From contig CAYXLI010000002.1 in assembly GCA_964464925.1 (NCBI GenBank), forward strand, positions 1-64,000: a stretch of DNA of 64,000 nt, given 5' to 3'. The position numbers and the translations under genes are program-made. The DNA is from CAYXLI01 sp964464925. GTDB lineage: Bacteria > Acidobacteriota > Terriglobia > Bryobacterales > Bryobacteraceae. Shown in pieces: positions 9,414 through 17,780 of this stretch (position 1 is its first letter; the number at the start of each line of letters is the position of its first letter). Under the pieces are notes generated by a model, which made no database searches, was not told where the DNA came from, and worked only from the letters and a program-made list of their open reading frames with translations.

Positions 9414-10528
9414 CTGGCGCCTGCCGGTTGGGGTGCTTGCCAGCTCGCCCAATATTCCTTCCACTCCACTTGTTCTCCGGCCGGCAACACATGAATCGGG
9501 TTCAGCCCATCGAGCATGACAGCGTATTCATCGGTGTGCGTCTTCTTGTTCTGATTCGCGAGTGCTTTCGGATGCGGTCCATGGTGGATTCCGCGCGGGT
9601 GCAGCGTCGCGTATCCGGGTTTGATGTTGTCCTTACTAAAAAAATCGCCATCGTGATAGAAGAGGAACTCATCGTAATCGGTGTTGCGATGGAAGAACGG
9701 CACTTTCAAAGCCTCCGCATCCTGTTCGAGCGGCCGAGGCAGGAAGCTGCACACCACAGCGCCCTGCGTAACGAAGCTGGTATGCGCGCTCGGTGGGAGG
9801 TGAGCACGGTGACTCATTACCGGGCGTATGTCGCGCAAGTTGATCTTCCAGGCGGTCAGGTCACCTTTCCAGCCCACGACGTCCAGCGGATTGAAGGGGT
9901 AGAAAACTTTCGAGAACTCGTTATCGCACTTGATACGGACTTCGAATTCTCGCGAATCGTCGAGGATAGGCTCAGGCTCAGGCGTAGTGACCATGGCGGG
10001 ATCATATAGCGCGTGTTGCCCGAGCAGGCCTTTCTCGGGAGGCTCGAATTCCGACTTGGATTCGATGATCAGGAAGAAATTGTCGCTCGTCGCTGGAACA
10101 ATGCGATACGTGACGGCGCGGGGCAGGACGATGTAGTCTCCCTTTTCGAAGGTAAGCGGGCCGAAATCGGTTTCGATGATCCCTTCCCCCTTGTGGACGA
10201 AATAGAGCTCGTCACCATCTGCATTCCGGAAGTAGAAAGGCATGGGCGCGGCCCGGCGCGAAACCAAGAGAGTGACATCATTGTTGCCGAGGAACGCTGC
10301 TGGTGCGCCATCCGCTTCGGTCAGGTCAGAAGGCTGCAGTTTATTCAGGTCGAAAAGATGGGGCCGGAGCTTTCCTTCGAAACGAACCCAACCGGTAGGC
10401 GGGTGGGCGTGATACAGATGAGCAGCACGTCCGTAAAACCCTTTCCGGCCATGCTCTTCCTCATAAGTACCTTCCGGAAGACCAACATGCGCCTGACCTG
10501 CGAACTTGCCCTTTTTCAGCGGATACAT
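9410..10528 (-). CDS. hmgA: Homogentisate 1,2-dioxygenase
   Basis: A 372-residue cupin-fold non-haem iron enzyme that opens the ring of homogentisate to maleylacetoacetate in tyrosine degradation. The start YPLKKGKFAGQAHVGLPEGTYEEEHGRKGFYGRAAHLYH... (split here for brevity) and the later RGIHHGPHPKAL segment, carrying His iron-ligand candidates, fit the family. I choose the ATG at 10528 because AAGGGAAGG lies seven to eight bases upstream; an ATG at 10552 would add eight unlikely residues. It is first gene of a coupled minus-strand operon with a flavin reductase and acyl-CoA ligase, and is divergent from phhA, which supplies tyrosine. Confidence 0.9.
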   Translation of the reverse strand: MYPLKKGKFAGQAHVGLPEGTYEEEHGRKGFYGRAAHLYHAHPPTGWVRFEGKLRPHLFDLNKLQPSDLTEADGAPAAFLGNNDVTLLVSRRAAPMPFYFRNADGDELYFVHKGEGIIETDFGPLTFEKGDYIVLPRAVTYRIVPATSDNFFLIIESKSEFEPPEKGLLGQHALYDPAMVTTPEPEPILDDSREFEVRIKCDNEFSKVFYPFNPLDVVGWKGDLTAWKINLRDIRPVMSHRAHLPPSAHTSFVTQGAVVCSFLPRPLEQDAEALKVPFFHRNTDYDEFLFYHDGDFFSKDNIKPGYATLHPRGIHHGPHPKALANQNKKTHTDEYAVMLDGLNPIHVLPAGEQVEWKEYWASWQAPQPAGAR

Positions 10529-10557
10529 AGAGGTACCTTCCCTTTCCATCAATATAG

Positions 10558-10575
10558 CACCACGTTTTTGTGGTG
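10558..10575. promoter_or_regulatory. Perfect palindrome in the hmgA-phhA divergent promoter region
   Basis: CACCAC-GTTTTT-GTGGTG is a perfect 6-bp inverted repeat with a 6-base spacer. It is centred in the 80 bases separating the hmgA and phhA start codons, about 30-40 bases from each. A dimeric repressor or activator site controlling both directions is the simplest reading. No known operator is recognised, and no regulator gene is adjacent. Confidence 0.5.
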
Positions 10576-10608
10576 TGAAACATGATACGATTCAGATGGA
10601 GGTCTGCT

Positions 10609-11529
10609 ATGCCTCACTTGCCCGACGCCGTTCACGAAGGGCTGACAACCACACAGGCTCCTTTCATTGAAGAGGCGCAGCGGAGCGGCCAACTCTACAT
10701 CCACCAGCCGTATGAGTTGTACTCTCCGCAAAATCATGAGGCGTGGCGACGATTGTACTCCCGGATCGTACCGAAGTGGGAGCGCTATGCGAATGAAGCA
10801 TTTCTGAACGGGGTGGCATGTCTAAGCCTGCCGCCCGATCGGGTGCCCCGGCTTTCTGAGGTGAATCAGTTCCTCTCTCCGCTGACTGGGTTCCAGGCGA
10901 AAGCGGTGAGTGGCTATGTGCCGGCATTCTTATTCTTCGATTGCTTGAGGAACCGGGCATTTCCGACAACGATAACCATTCGATCGCATGAGGCACTCGA
11001 TTATCTGCCTGAGCCGGATATCTTCCATGACATTGCGGGACATGTTCCGATGCACACAGATCGGCGGTTCGCGGACGCGTTGGTCCGGTTTGGTGAGTGT
11101 GCCCATACCGCTGCGGACATGGTGGCTTCGGTTCGTAATGAGCAGCAGAAGCTACAGCGGTTGAACAGCGTCATCAAGGCCATGGCGCGGTTCTTTTGGT
11201 TTACTGTGGAGTTCGGGCTGATGAGGGGGCCGGGCGGGTCGTTGAAAGCGTATGGGAGCGGATTACTCAGTTCGTACGGCGAGTTGGAGCACTCAATCGA
11301 ATCTGCAGAGGTGCAGCGGTTTCCGATCCAGCTTGAATGGGCGATTAACCAGGCGTTCGAGATCGATCACTTTCAGCCGCTGCTATTTGTAGTGGAAGGC
11401 TTCGACCATCTTTTCGAACTGGTAGACCGGCTGGAGAAGTGGATGAGAGAGGGGCGACTAAATAGTGTCGCTCCCGGCGAGCCGCTCATGAAGGAAAGCG
11501 ATCTGCGGAGTTTCCTGCTCCACACTTAG
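10609..11529 (+). CDS. phhA: Phenylalanine 4-hydroxylase (aromatic amino acid hydroxylase)
   Basis: A 306-residue pterin-dependent mononuclear iron enzyme that converts phenylalanine to tyrosine. The iron-binding motif HDIAGHVP is at about residue 140, and the third ligand glutamate lies in FWFTVEFGL near residue 200. Length fits the compact bacterial form without a regulatory ACT domain. The ATG at 10609 has GGAGG six bases upstream; an upstream ATG at 10582 lacks this. Divergent pairing with hmgA places phenylalanine-to-tyrosine and homogentisate cleavage under one control region. The intervening steps (tyrosine aminotransferase, 4-HPP dioxygenase) are not in this window. Confidence 0.93.
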   Translation: MPHLPDAVHEGLTTTQAPFIEEAQRSGQLYIHQPYELYSPQNHEAWRRLYSRIVPKWERYANEAFLNGVACLSLPPDRVPRLSEVNQFLSPLTGFQAKAVSGYVPAFLFFDCLRNRAFPTTITIRSHEALDYLPEPDIFHDIAGHVPMHTDRRFADALVRFGECAHTAADMVASVRNEQQKLQRLNSVIKAMARFFWFTVEFGLMRGPGGSLKAYGSGLLSSYGELEHSIESAEVQRFPIQLEWAINQAFEIDHFQPLLFVVEGFDHLFELVDRLEKWMREGRLNSVAPGEPLMKESDLRSFLLHT

Positions 11530-11532
11530 TGA

Positions 11533-11648
11533 GGGGACAGCGACCTCAATTCCCTAATTCGGTCCGGCGCGGATCAGACAAATCCAGACCTCAATCATTT
11601 AGAGCCTCGTTCGGCTCAGAGAACTCCGGGATTGAGGTCGCTGTCCCC
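11533..11648. mobile_element. MITE-like element bounded by GGGGACAGCGACCTCAAT repeats
   Basis: A 116-bp segment fills the gap between the convergent phhA and cysN genes. It starts with GGGGACAGCGACCTCAATT and ends with the inverted copy, differing by a one-base indel. A further internal copy of GACCTCAATC occurs at 11587-11596, and CCCTAATTCGG/CCGAATTAGGGG repeats add a second inverted pair that extends past the right end. No coding sequence is present. The same 19-20-bp terminus bounds the transposase-fragment element at 49876-50417, so this is probably a non-autonomous relative. As RNA it would fold into a long hairpin and may act as a terminator for both genes. Confidence 0.65.
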
Positions 11649-11663
11649 GAATTAGGGGAAATC

Positions 11664-13397
11664 TTAGATGCCGTCGCCGGAGAGGCCGCGCTCGTCAGCC
11701 TGGATCAGACCGCGGCGCTCGAGTTGCAAGCAGATCTGTGCAACGGCTTCGCTGTCCTTCGGAGATACGGACTCTGGATCGATGTCGATGAAGCGCTCGT
11801 CGCCGATGAGATCGCGCGCCCTGTCGCGGTCTTCCTCCTGGGCCGAGGCGATGCTGCAAATCGTGATCAAGCCCGCGGAACTGGACAGTTTCGCCAAGTC
11901 TGGAAGCGAGTGACTGTCCACGTCATCCGACAAGACATGCACAAGACAGCCACGGTCGAACAACTCGCGCTCCAGCCGATAAGCGAGATCAAGTCGCGCG
12001 GTCATCCAGATCACCGCCGGCCAGTGTCCCGCGCGTGCGTAGCGCTCAGCCGGCGTCACGCGGCTCTTCTCAAATTCGACGCCGAACAGTGCCGACTTCG
12101 AGTGGCGTTCCTGCTCTGTTTCCTGAATCATTCCCGCGCCCATCGTTAAGTTGGTGAGCGGATCAATCAGAATCAGGCTGCCAGTGACGCGATTCTTACG
12201 ATACGCATCAAAATACAGAGGGCGATGCGTTTCCAGGATGACCGAGCCGATTTCATTCAACTGCAGTTGGCCGGCATCCACCCGGGCCAGCGTATTTACA
12301 TCGGTCCGGTATTGGATGTTGCGAATATTCGCCCGGACCGTCTGGGATGAATGCTTGAGCAAGTAATCCTTCTCAGGATCCAGCGGTTCGGAGTGCATCC
12401 ATACGATCGTCGCCGCAAAACGACGCGACACATGCGGCATCGATTTGACGCTCACCAGCATGTCGCCGCGGCTGATGTCGATCTCATCTTCGAGACAGAT
12501 CGTCACCGACTGAGGGGTGCGCGCCTCCTCGAGGTCGCCATCGTACGTCACAATAGACTTCACTCGGCTCGTGCGGCCCGACGGAAGAACCATAATCGGA
12601 TCGCCTCGTCGCACGATTCCCGATGCGATCTGACCTGCGTAACCGCGGAAATCCAGAGTCGGCCGGATCACGTACTGAACCGGGAAACGAAGCTCGCCCA
12701 GCGTTTCGGTTTCTACCGGAACCGTCTCCAACAACTCCAAAAGGCTCGCTCCCTTGTACCAGGGCGTGCGATTGCTCCTGGCCACCACGTTGTCGCCTTC
12801 GAGCGCACTGATCGGGAGGAAGTACAAATGCGCAATTCGAAGGTCACGTGCGAACTCGCGGAAATCCTGGCAGATTTGATCGAAGACATCTTGCGAGTAA
12901 TCGACCAGATCCATCTTATTCACAGCGACTACGATATGCGGAATTCCCAGCAGACTCGCAATGTACGCGTGACGGCGGGATTGCGGCAGTACTCCTTTAC
13001 GAGCGTCTACCAGCACGATCGCGAGTTGCGCCGTGGACGCGCCGGTCGCCATGTTACGCGTGTACTGTTCGTGGCCCGGCGTGTCCGCGATGATGAACTT
13101 GCGTTTGGGCGTCGCAAAATATCGGTACGCAACGTCGATAGTGATGCCCTGCTCCCGCTCCGCCTTCAGGCCGTCAGTCAGCAGGGAGAAGTCGATCGGG
13201 CCCGCATTGCGGTTGGCCGATGCCTTTTTCACAGACGCAAGCTGATCTTCGTAAACGCCCTTCGAATCGTAAAGCAGACGGCCAATCAGCGTGCTCTTCC
13301 CGTCATCGACACTTCCGGCCGTGGTGAACCGGAGAAGCTCTTTCGACTCTTCCTGCTCGAGAAACTGCTCGATGGAACTCGCGGCGACGGCATTCAC
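11664..13397 (-). CDS. cysN: Sulfate adenylyltransferase subunit 1 with degenerate APS-kinase-like tail
   Basis: A 577-residue GTPase subunit of ATP sulfurylase, which drives sulfate activation to adenosine 5'-phosphosulfate. GTP-binding motifs GSVDDGKSTLIGRLLYD, DTPGHEQY and NKMDLVDY are intact in the first 200 residues. Residues from about 450 onward align in layout with the APS kinase domain of CysNC fusions (GHWPAVIWMTARLDLAYRLE...), but the Walker A GxxGxGKST is replaced by TARLDLAYRL and most kinase motifs are gone. The start is GTG at 13397, sharing one base with the cysD stop (TAGTG). CysN function is well supported; the tail is probably a non-catalytic remnant or structural domain. 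Confidence 0.9.
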   Translation of the reverse strand: MNAVAASSIEQFLEQEESKELLRFTTAGSVDDGKSTLIGRLLYDSKGVYEDQLASVKKASANRNAGPIDFSLLTDGLKAEREQGITIDVAYRYFATPKRKFIIADTPGHEQYTRNMATGASTAQLAIVLVDARKGVLPQSRRHAYIASLLGIPHIVVAVNKMDLVDYSQDVFDQICQDFREFARDLRIAHLYFLPISALEGDNVVARSNRTPWYKGASLLELLETVPVETETLGELRFPVQYVIRPTLDFRGYAGQIASGIVRRGDPIMVLPSGRTSRVKSIVTYDGDLEEARTPQSVTICLEDEIDISRGDMLVSVKSMPHVSRRFAATIVWMHSEPLDPEKDYLLKHSSQTVRANIRNIQYRTDVNTLARVDAGQLQLNEIGSVILETHRPLYFDAYRKNRVTGSLILIDPLTNLTMGAGMIQETEQERHSKSALFGVEFEKSRVTPAERYARAGHWPAVIWMTARLDLAYRLERELFDRGCLVHVLSDDVDSHSLPDLAKLSSSAGLITICSIASAQEEDRDRARDLIGDERFIDIDPESVSPKDSEAVAQICLQLERRGLIQADERGLSGDGI

Positions 13398-14329
13398 TAG
13401 AAATAGCCCTCGCGCTTCTTGATCTCCATAGATCCTTCCTGGTCGTGGTCGATGACGCGGTTTTCGCGCTCGGATTTTCTCGAGAGGAACAGTTCTTCGA
13501 TAATCTCAGGTACGGTCGTGGCCGTCGAGCGCATCGCTCCCGTGCAATAGCTGCAACCGAGCGACCGCATGCGGCTCATCACCATCTGCGTTTTCTCTCC
13601 AGGCAAGAGCGGCGGATTGTGCTCGACAGGAATCAGAGTATCGCCGCGCACGATCATCTCGCGTTCCTTGGCAAAGTAAAGGGGAACGATCGGGATGTTT
13701 TCCAGATGGATGTATTGCCAGACATCGAGTTCCGTCCAGTTGGAAAGCGGAAAAACACGGATCGATTCGCCTTTATCGATCCGGGAATTGTAGATATTCC
13801 ACAGTTCCGGACGTTGGTTCTTCGGGTCCCATTGGCCGAACGAATCGCGGAAGGAATAAATTCGCTCTTTGGCTCGGGACTTTTCCTCGTCGCGCCTCGC
13901 GCCGCCGAACGCAGCATCGTAGCCACCCTCCGCCAGGCCGTCCAGAAGCGACCGGGTCTTCAGCAGACCGCAGCACTTCTGCGTTCCGAGGCGGAACGGA
14001 TTCGCACCCTCGTCGATCGCCTTCTGATTTATGTGGACCAGTAGCTTTGCCCCGATGCTCGCAGGATAGGTATCGCGGAACTGGATCATTTCCCGAAACT
14101 TATAGGTCGTGTCGATGTGCAGGAGAGGAAAAGGGATCGGAGCCGGATGAAAGGCCTTTTGGGCCAGACGCAACATCACGCTCGAATCTTTCCCAATCGA
14201 ATACAACATCACGGGATTCGCGAACTCGGCGGCGACTTCCCGGATAATGTGGATACTTTCCGCCTCAAGCGCGCGAAGATGGGTCAGGGCGCTGCGCTCG
14301 AGCTCAGGGGCGAGGGTTGTTACAGCCAT
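13397..14329 (-). CDS. cysD: Sulfate adenylyltransferase subunit 2
   Basis: A 310-residue catalytic subunit of ATP sulfurylase of the PP-loop ATPase fold. The PP-motif SIGKDSSVMLRLAQKAF is at about residues 44-60. Also seen are HIDTTYKFREM and GGARRDEEKSRAKERIYSFR (split from a longer conserved run), with a C-terminal SLGCSYCTGA motif. The ATG start at 14329 fits family length. It lies directly upstream of cysN with overlapping stop and start, so the heterodimer is made from one transcript. No sulfite or APS reductase gene is in the window. Confidence 0.95.
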   Translation of the reverse strand: MAVTTLAPELERSALTHLRALEAESIHIIREVAAEFANPVMLYSIGKDSSVMLRLAQKAFHPAPIPFPLLHIDTTYKFREMIQFRDTYPASIGAKLLVHINQKAIDEGANPFRLGTQKCCGLLKTRSLLDGLAEGGYDAAFGGARRDEEKSRAKERIYSFRDSFGQWDPKNQRPELWNIYNSRIDKGESIRVFPLSNWTELDVWQYIHLENIPIVPLYFAKEREMIVRGDTLIPVEHNPPLLPGEKTQMVMSRMRSLGCSYCTGAMRSTATTVPEIIEELFLSRKSERENRVIDHDQEGSMEIKKREGYF

Positions 14330-14377
14330 GCGAACCCTTAGCTTACCATATTGTCCATCGGGATTGGGGTGTTTGCC

Positions 14378-14755
14378 TTAGCCTTCAAAGATCACGTACG
14401 CGAGGCCCGATTCGGAGGTGTGGGTAAGGGAGAGACTGATCTGTCGCACCCCGAGCTGTTCTGCAATGATGCCCGCGGCGCCATGCAGACTGAGGGTAGG
14501 CCTGCCTGAGGGCAAGTTAATCACTTCAAAATCTCGCCAGCGGACTCCGCGTCTCCAGCCGGTACCAAGGGCCTTCATGCCGGCTTCTTTCGCGGCAAAC
14601 CGCGCCGCGTAGCGCTCAAATCGGTTTGCCTTTCGTTCCACGTAGGCGATCTCTCGCGCTGTGTAGATTCGCTCGATGAACTTCGTTCCGAAGCGTTCTA
14701 CCGATGCGCGAATTCTCGGCACCTCAGCCAGGTCCACCCCGGTTCCGAGGATCAT
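14378..14755 (-). CDS. acpS: Holo-[acyl-carrier-protein] synthase
   Basis: A 125-residue AcpS-type phosphopantetheinyl transferase that arms acyl carrier protein with 4'-phosphopantetheine from CoA. The GVDLAEVPRI motif (Mg-binding Asp) is at the N-terminus, and RFAAKEAGMKALGTG carries the second metal-ligand region at about residue 55. Size is normal for the group I family. The ATG at 14755 overlaps the nikR stop as ATGA, so it is translationally coupled to the nickel regulator, an unusual partner for a fatty-acid enzyme. Confidence 0.93.
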   Translation of the reverse strand: MILGTGVDLAEVPRIRASVERFGTKFIERIYTAREIAYVERKANRFERYAARFAAKEAGMKALGTGWRRGVRWRDFEVINLPSGRPTLSLHGAAGIIAEQLGVRQISLSLTHTSESGLAYVIFEG

Positions 14756-15168
14756 ATGTGCTCCCCGGTACTGGCGATTGTCAGGCGGCCGAGTTTCACG
14801 CCTTTGGTACTGATCAAGGCATCTGAGATCCGGCGCACGGCATCAGCCTTCCCCTTGACAATGAGAACCTCCAGGCAGTTGTCGTGATCCAGATGTACAT
14901 GCATCGTGGAGACCACATTGTGATGATGTTCGTGCTGTACATCCATCAGCTTATCGCTGAGCATCCGGACGTGATGATCGTACACGAGCGTGACGGTACC
15001 GACCACATCACTGTCCGGGCGCTCCCACTCCTTTCGGACGAGTTCATCCCGGATCAAGTCCCGGAACGCCTCGGAGCGGTTCGTGTACCCTCTTTGCGCA
15101 ATCAATTGATCGAATTTATCCAGCAGATCGCTGTCGATCGCTACCCCAATCCGGCTTAGCTCACCCAC
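14752..15168 (-). CDS. nikR: Nickel-responsive transcriptional regulator NikR
   Basis: A predicted 138-residue ribbon-helix-helix repressor with a C-terminal ACT-like nickel domain. The N-terminus GELSRIGVAIDSDLLDKFDQ is the RHH DNA-binding arm. The nickel ligands are present in HHNVVSTMHVHLDHDNCLEV (His, His-x-His and Cys). I use the GTG at 15168 because it gives family length and N-terminus; an in-frame ATG at 15195 would add nine residues, and neither has an ideal Shine-Dalgarno. Its stop overlaps acpS, and it diverges from ispD. No nickel transporter or urease/hydrogenase gene is nearby, so targets lie elsewhere. Confidence 0.92.
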   Translation of the reverse strand: MGELSRIGVAIDSDLLDKFDQLIAQRGYTNRSEAFRDLIRDELVRKEWERPDSDVVGTVTLVYDHHVRMLSDKLMDVQHEHHHNVVSTMHVHLDHDNCLEVLIVKGKADAVRRISDALISTKGVKLGRLTIASTGEHI

Positions 15169-15235
15169 GCTCCAAGCGTAAACCACCTTGGGCATCAGGA
15201 ATAAGGGCTTTTTAGGGTACAATCAAGGTCCGACC

Positions 15236-15961
15236 ATGAAAGTCTCCGTGATTCTGCCCGCCGCCGGACTCGGAACCCGGATGAGCCGTTCTTCCGCGGA
15301 AAGGGCAGGCACCAGCCGTAAGCAGTTCATGATGCTGGACGGCCTTCCGATCCTCATCCATACAATTCGAAAGTTTCAAGCTGCTCCGTCGGTCTCGGAA
15401 ATCGTGATCGCGATCCGTCCTGAAGATATGGAATGGGCAAAAGAACTGGTGGAGACGGAAGCTCGCTTGAAGCCGATTCGCGTGGTAGAAGGCGGGGAAA
15501 CGCGCCAGGGCTCCGTACAGAATGCACTGGACAGCCTGGCTCCCGATACGGACCTGGTGGCAGTTCATGACGCGGTTCGCCCGTTTATCGACACGGCTCT
15601 AATTGAGAGTGTCGTTCGGGAAGCTTCCGAAAGCGGCGCCGCCATTCCCGGAATTGTACCCGTGGATACCGTAAAACAAGTTCATCTGCATAAGATTCGC
15701 CAGACGCTTCTCCGGGAACGGTTGATCCTGGCGCAGACACCCCAGGTATTTCGTTATGATCTTCTGAAGCTCGCGTTTCAGAAGGCACGGGAAGACGGGT
15801 TTGTCGGTACGGACGAATCCAGTCTCGTCGAGCGGCTGGAACAAGTGGAAGTCAGTGTAGTTCCGGGTAGCGAACGGAACATCAAGATCACAAAACAGTC
15901 CGATATGGAACTGGCGCGCCTGTTCCTCTCTGAAGAAGCTGCCGGGCGGAAGGCCTCTTGA
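15236..15961 (+). CDS. ispD: 2-C-methyl-D-erythritol 4-phosphate cytidylyltransferase
   Basis: A 241-residue enzyme that joins CTP and MEP in the non-mevalonate isoprenoid pathway. The nucleotide-binding signature LPAAGLGTRM followed by RKQFMMLDG is at residues 8-35, and the HDAVRPF motif and TPQVFRY segment are present. The ATG at 15236 has CAAGGTC about six bases upstream; an in-frame upstream ATG at 15188 would give a non-conserved extension. Its stop overlaps the ispF start as TTGA, so the two pathway steps are translationally linked. Confidence 0.95.
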   Translation: MKVSVILPAAGLGTRMSRSSAERAGTSRKQFMMLDGLPILIHTIRKFQAAPSVSEIVIAIRPEDMEWAKELVETEARLKPIRVVEGGETRQGSVQNALDSLAPDTDLVAVHDAVRPFIDTALIESVVREASESGAAIPGIVPVDTVKQVHLHKIRQTLLRERLILAQTPQVFRYDLLKLAFQKAREDGFVGTDESSLVERLEQVEVSVVPGSERNIKITKQSDMELARLFLSEEAAGRKAS

Positions 15962-16437
15962 GCGAGTACCGAACCGGACTCGGCTGGGACAATCATCGGA
16001 TTGCGTCCGCGCGCCCGTTGATTCTCGGTGGAGTCACCATACCATCGGACTTCGGGCTGGAAGGTCATTCTGATGCGGACGTCCTTTCGCACGCGATCAC
16101 TGACGCAATTCTGGGTGCTGCGGCATTGGGCGACATAGGGATGCATTTTCCGGATACCGATCCGCAATGGAAGGGAGCGGGCAGCCTGCTGTTCTTAAAA
16201 CACGCATGTAAACTGGCTGCTGAAGCAGGCTTTCAGATTGTGAACGTGGATTCGACCGTCATTCTAGAACGGCCGAAGCTGAAGGACTACCGGTTGACGA
16301 TCCGGGAGCAGCTTGCGGGAGCTATGAACTTAAATGTGGATCGCGTTTCAGTGAAGTTCAAGACTTCCGAAAAGGTTGGACCAGTTGGGGAAGGCCGCTC
16401 GGCGGAAGCCCAGGCCGTGGTAACGCTGTTGAAGTAA
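15958..16437 (+). CDS. ispF: 2-C-methyl-D-erythritol 2,4-cyclodiphosphate synthase
   Basis: A 159-residue trimeric zinc enzyme that cyclises CDP-ME 2-phosphate in the MEP pathway. The zinc-binding DxH is present in GLGWDNHRI, and the third ligand in GLEGHSDADVLSHAITDAILGAA (conserved run shortened). DIGMHFPDTD and a C-terminal FKTSEKVGPVGEGRSAEAQA segment are typical. The start is TTG at 15958, overlapping the ispD stop by four bases. The residue between Asp and His is Asn, where many homologues have Val; the ligands themselves are intact. Confidence 0.94.
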   Translation: MSEYRTGLGWDNHRIASARPLILGGVTIPSDFGLEGHSDADVLSHAITDAILGAAALGDIGMHFPDTDPQWKGAGSLLFLKHACKLAAEAGFQIVNVDSTVILERPKLKDYRLTIREQLAGAMNLNVDRVSVKFKTSEKVGPVGEGRSAEAQAVVTLLK

Positions 16438-16490
16438 ATCTTCAGTCCGCCACACGTGGTGGATAATCTATTCGAGAGGCACGAAGAGCC

Positions 16491-17780
16491 ATGCGTCCGA
16501 GTTTATTAGCCGCCGTCCTCGCCGCTGTTGCGTTGCCCGCCTCCGCGCAGCCCACGTTCTCAAACGAAGTTTCCCGCATCATGCAGGCGAAATGCCAGCG
16601 ATGCCACCGACCGAACGATATCGCGCCAATGGCGCTGCTCACCTACGACGACGCCAGTACCTGGGCCGAGGACATCAAGCGCGTAATCAGCCAGAAGATC
16701 ATGCCGCCGTGGAAACCAGTCCCCGGTCATGGTGAGTTTCAGGGCTCGTACGGGCTGACGGATGACGAACGCCAGACAATCCTGAATTGGATTGATGCCG
16801 GTGCTCCCCTGGGCGATCCGGCCCAAATGCCGGATCCGCTGCCGGACACCGGGGAATGGCAACTCGGTTATCCCGATCTTGTCTTACAGATGCCTCAGAT
16901 GTTCGACGTTCCCAGAACCAAGGACACCTACCGCTGTTTCGTAATCCCCACCGGCTTGGATGCCGACAAGTATGTGAACGCCGTCCAGGTGCTGCCAGGC
17001 AACAAGCAAATTGTTCACCACGTAATCCTGTTTCTTGATACTAGCGGCCAAGCGGAAAATTTGGATGGCAAAGATGGCTACCCGGGGTACCCTTGCTGGG
17101 GAGGGCCTGGGTTCGATATTGGCATCAACACTCTGGAACAGGTTCTCAACGGATCGTTTGGACTCGGTGGCTGGGTTCCGGGCACACAGATTTTTCCGCT
17201 GCCCGACGATGTGGGTATTCTGCTGCCAAAAGAGGCGAAGATCGTGATGCAGGTGCACTACTTCCCGAATGGCCGCCCGGGACCGGATCAGACGAAACTC
17301 GGCCTGTATTTCGCGAAGAAACCAGTGGACAAGCGCCTTCGCTACCTGCCTCTCGTCAATACGCAATTCAAGATTCAACCCGGGGAAGCGGACAAGGTGG
17401 TTACGGCCGAGGCGCCGATACCGCTCGGCGCGCACCTGGTTCAGATTGCTCCGCATATGCACTTGTTAGGCACGAAGATCAAGGTGGAATTGCAGGCGCG
17501 CAATAGCGATCCTCAGGATCTGATCCTGATCGATGATTGGGATTTTAACTGGCAAGGCTTCTATAACTACAAGGATCCTGTTGCGCTTCCGTTTCTCTCC
17601 AGGATTAAACTGACCTGCGATTTCAACAACACTGCGGACAATCCACGAAACCCAAGCAATCCGCTCAAGACCGTCGGCTGGGGCGAAGGCACCGAGGATG
17701 AGATGTGTTTAGCGTTCCTTGGAGTCACTCTCGATGTCGAGCACCTCAATTCAGGATTCAACGTTAAATCGAAGCGATAA
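16491..17780 (+). CDS. Secreted cytochrome c / type II copper monooxygenase-like protein
   Basis: A 429-residue exported protein with a signal peptide (about residues 1-19, cleaved after ASA-Q). A CQRCH haem-binding motif at 35-39 begins a small cytochrome-c-like domain. The rest resembles the two-copper peptidylglycine/dopamine monooxygenase fold. All six expected copper ligands have counterparts: HH in VHHVILF (about 175-176), H in MQVHY (about 256), HxH in PHMHLLG (about 322-324), and Met in DEMC (about 405). This suggests a periplasmic oxygenase receiving electrons through its own haem. Substrate is unknown. The P450 gene begins inside its 3' end. Confidence 0.8.
   Translation: MRPSLLAAVLAAVALPASAQPTFSNEVSRIMQAKCQRCHRPNDIAPMALLTYDDASTWAEDIKRVISQKIMPPWKPVPGHGEFQGSYGLTDDERQTILNWIDAGAPLGDPAQMPDPLPDTGEWQLGYPDLVLQMPQMFDVPRTKDTYRCFVIPTGLDADKYVNAVQVLPGNKQIVHHVILFLDTSGQAENLDGKDGYPGYPCWGGPGFDIGINTLEQVLNGSFGLGGWVPGTQIFPLPDDVGILLPKEAKIVMQVHYFPNGRPGPDQTKLGLYFAKKPVDKRLRYLPLVNTQFKIQPGEADKVVTAEAPIPLGAHLVQIAPHMHLLGTKIKVELQARNSDPQDLILIDDWDFNWQGFYNYKDPVALPFLSRIKLTCDFNNTADNPRNPSNPLKTVGWGEGTEDEMCLAFLGVTLDVEHLNSGFNVKSKR

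Noticed and set aside
15958..16437. A possibly damaged IspF active site (GWDNH in place of GYDVH).
   Set aside because: The zinc ligands Asp and His are both kept, and the other conserved motifs are intact.
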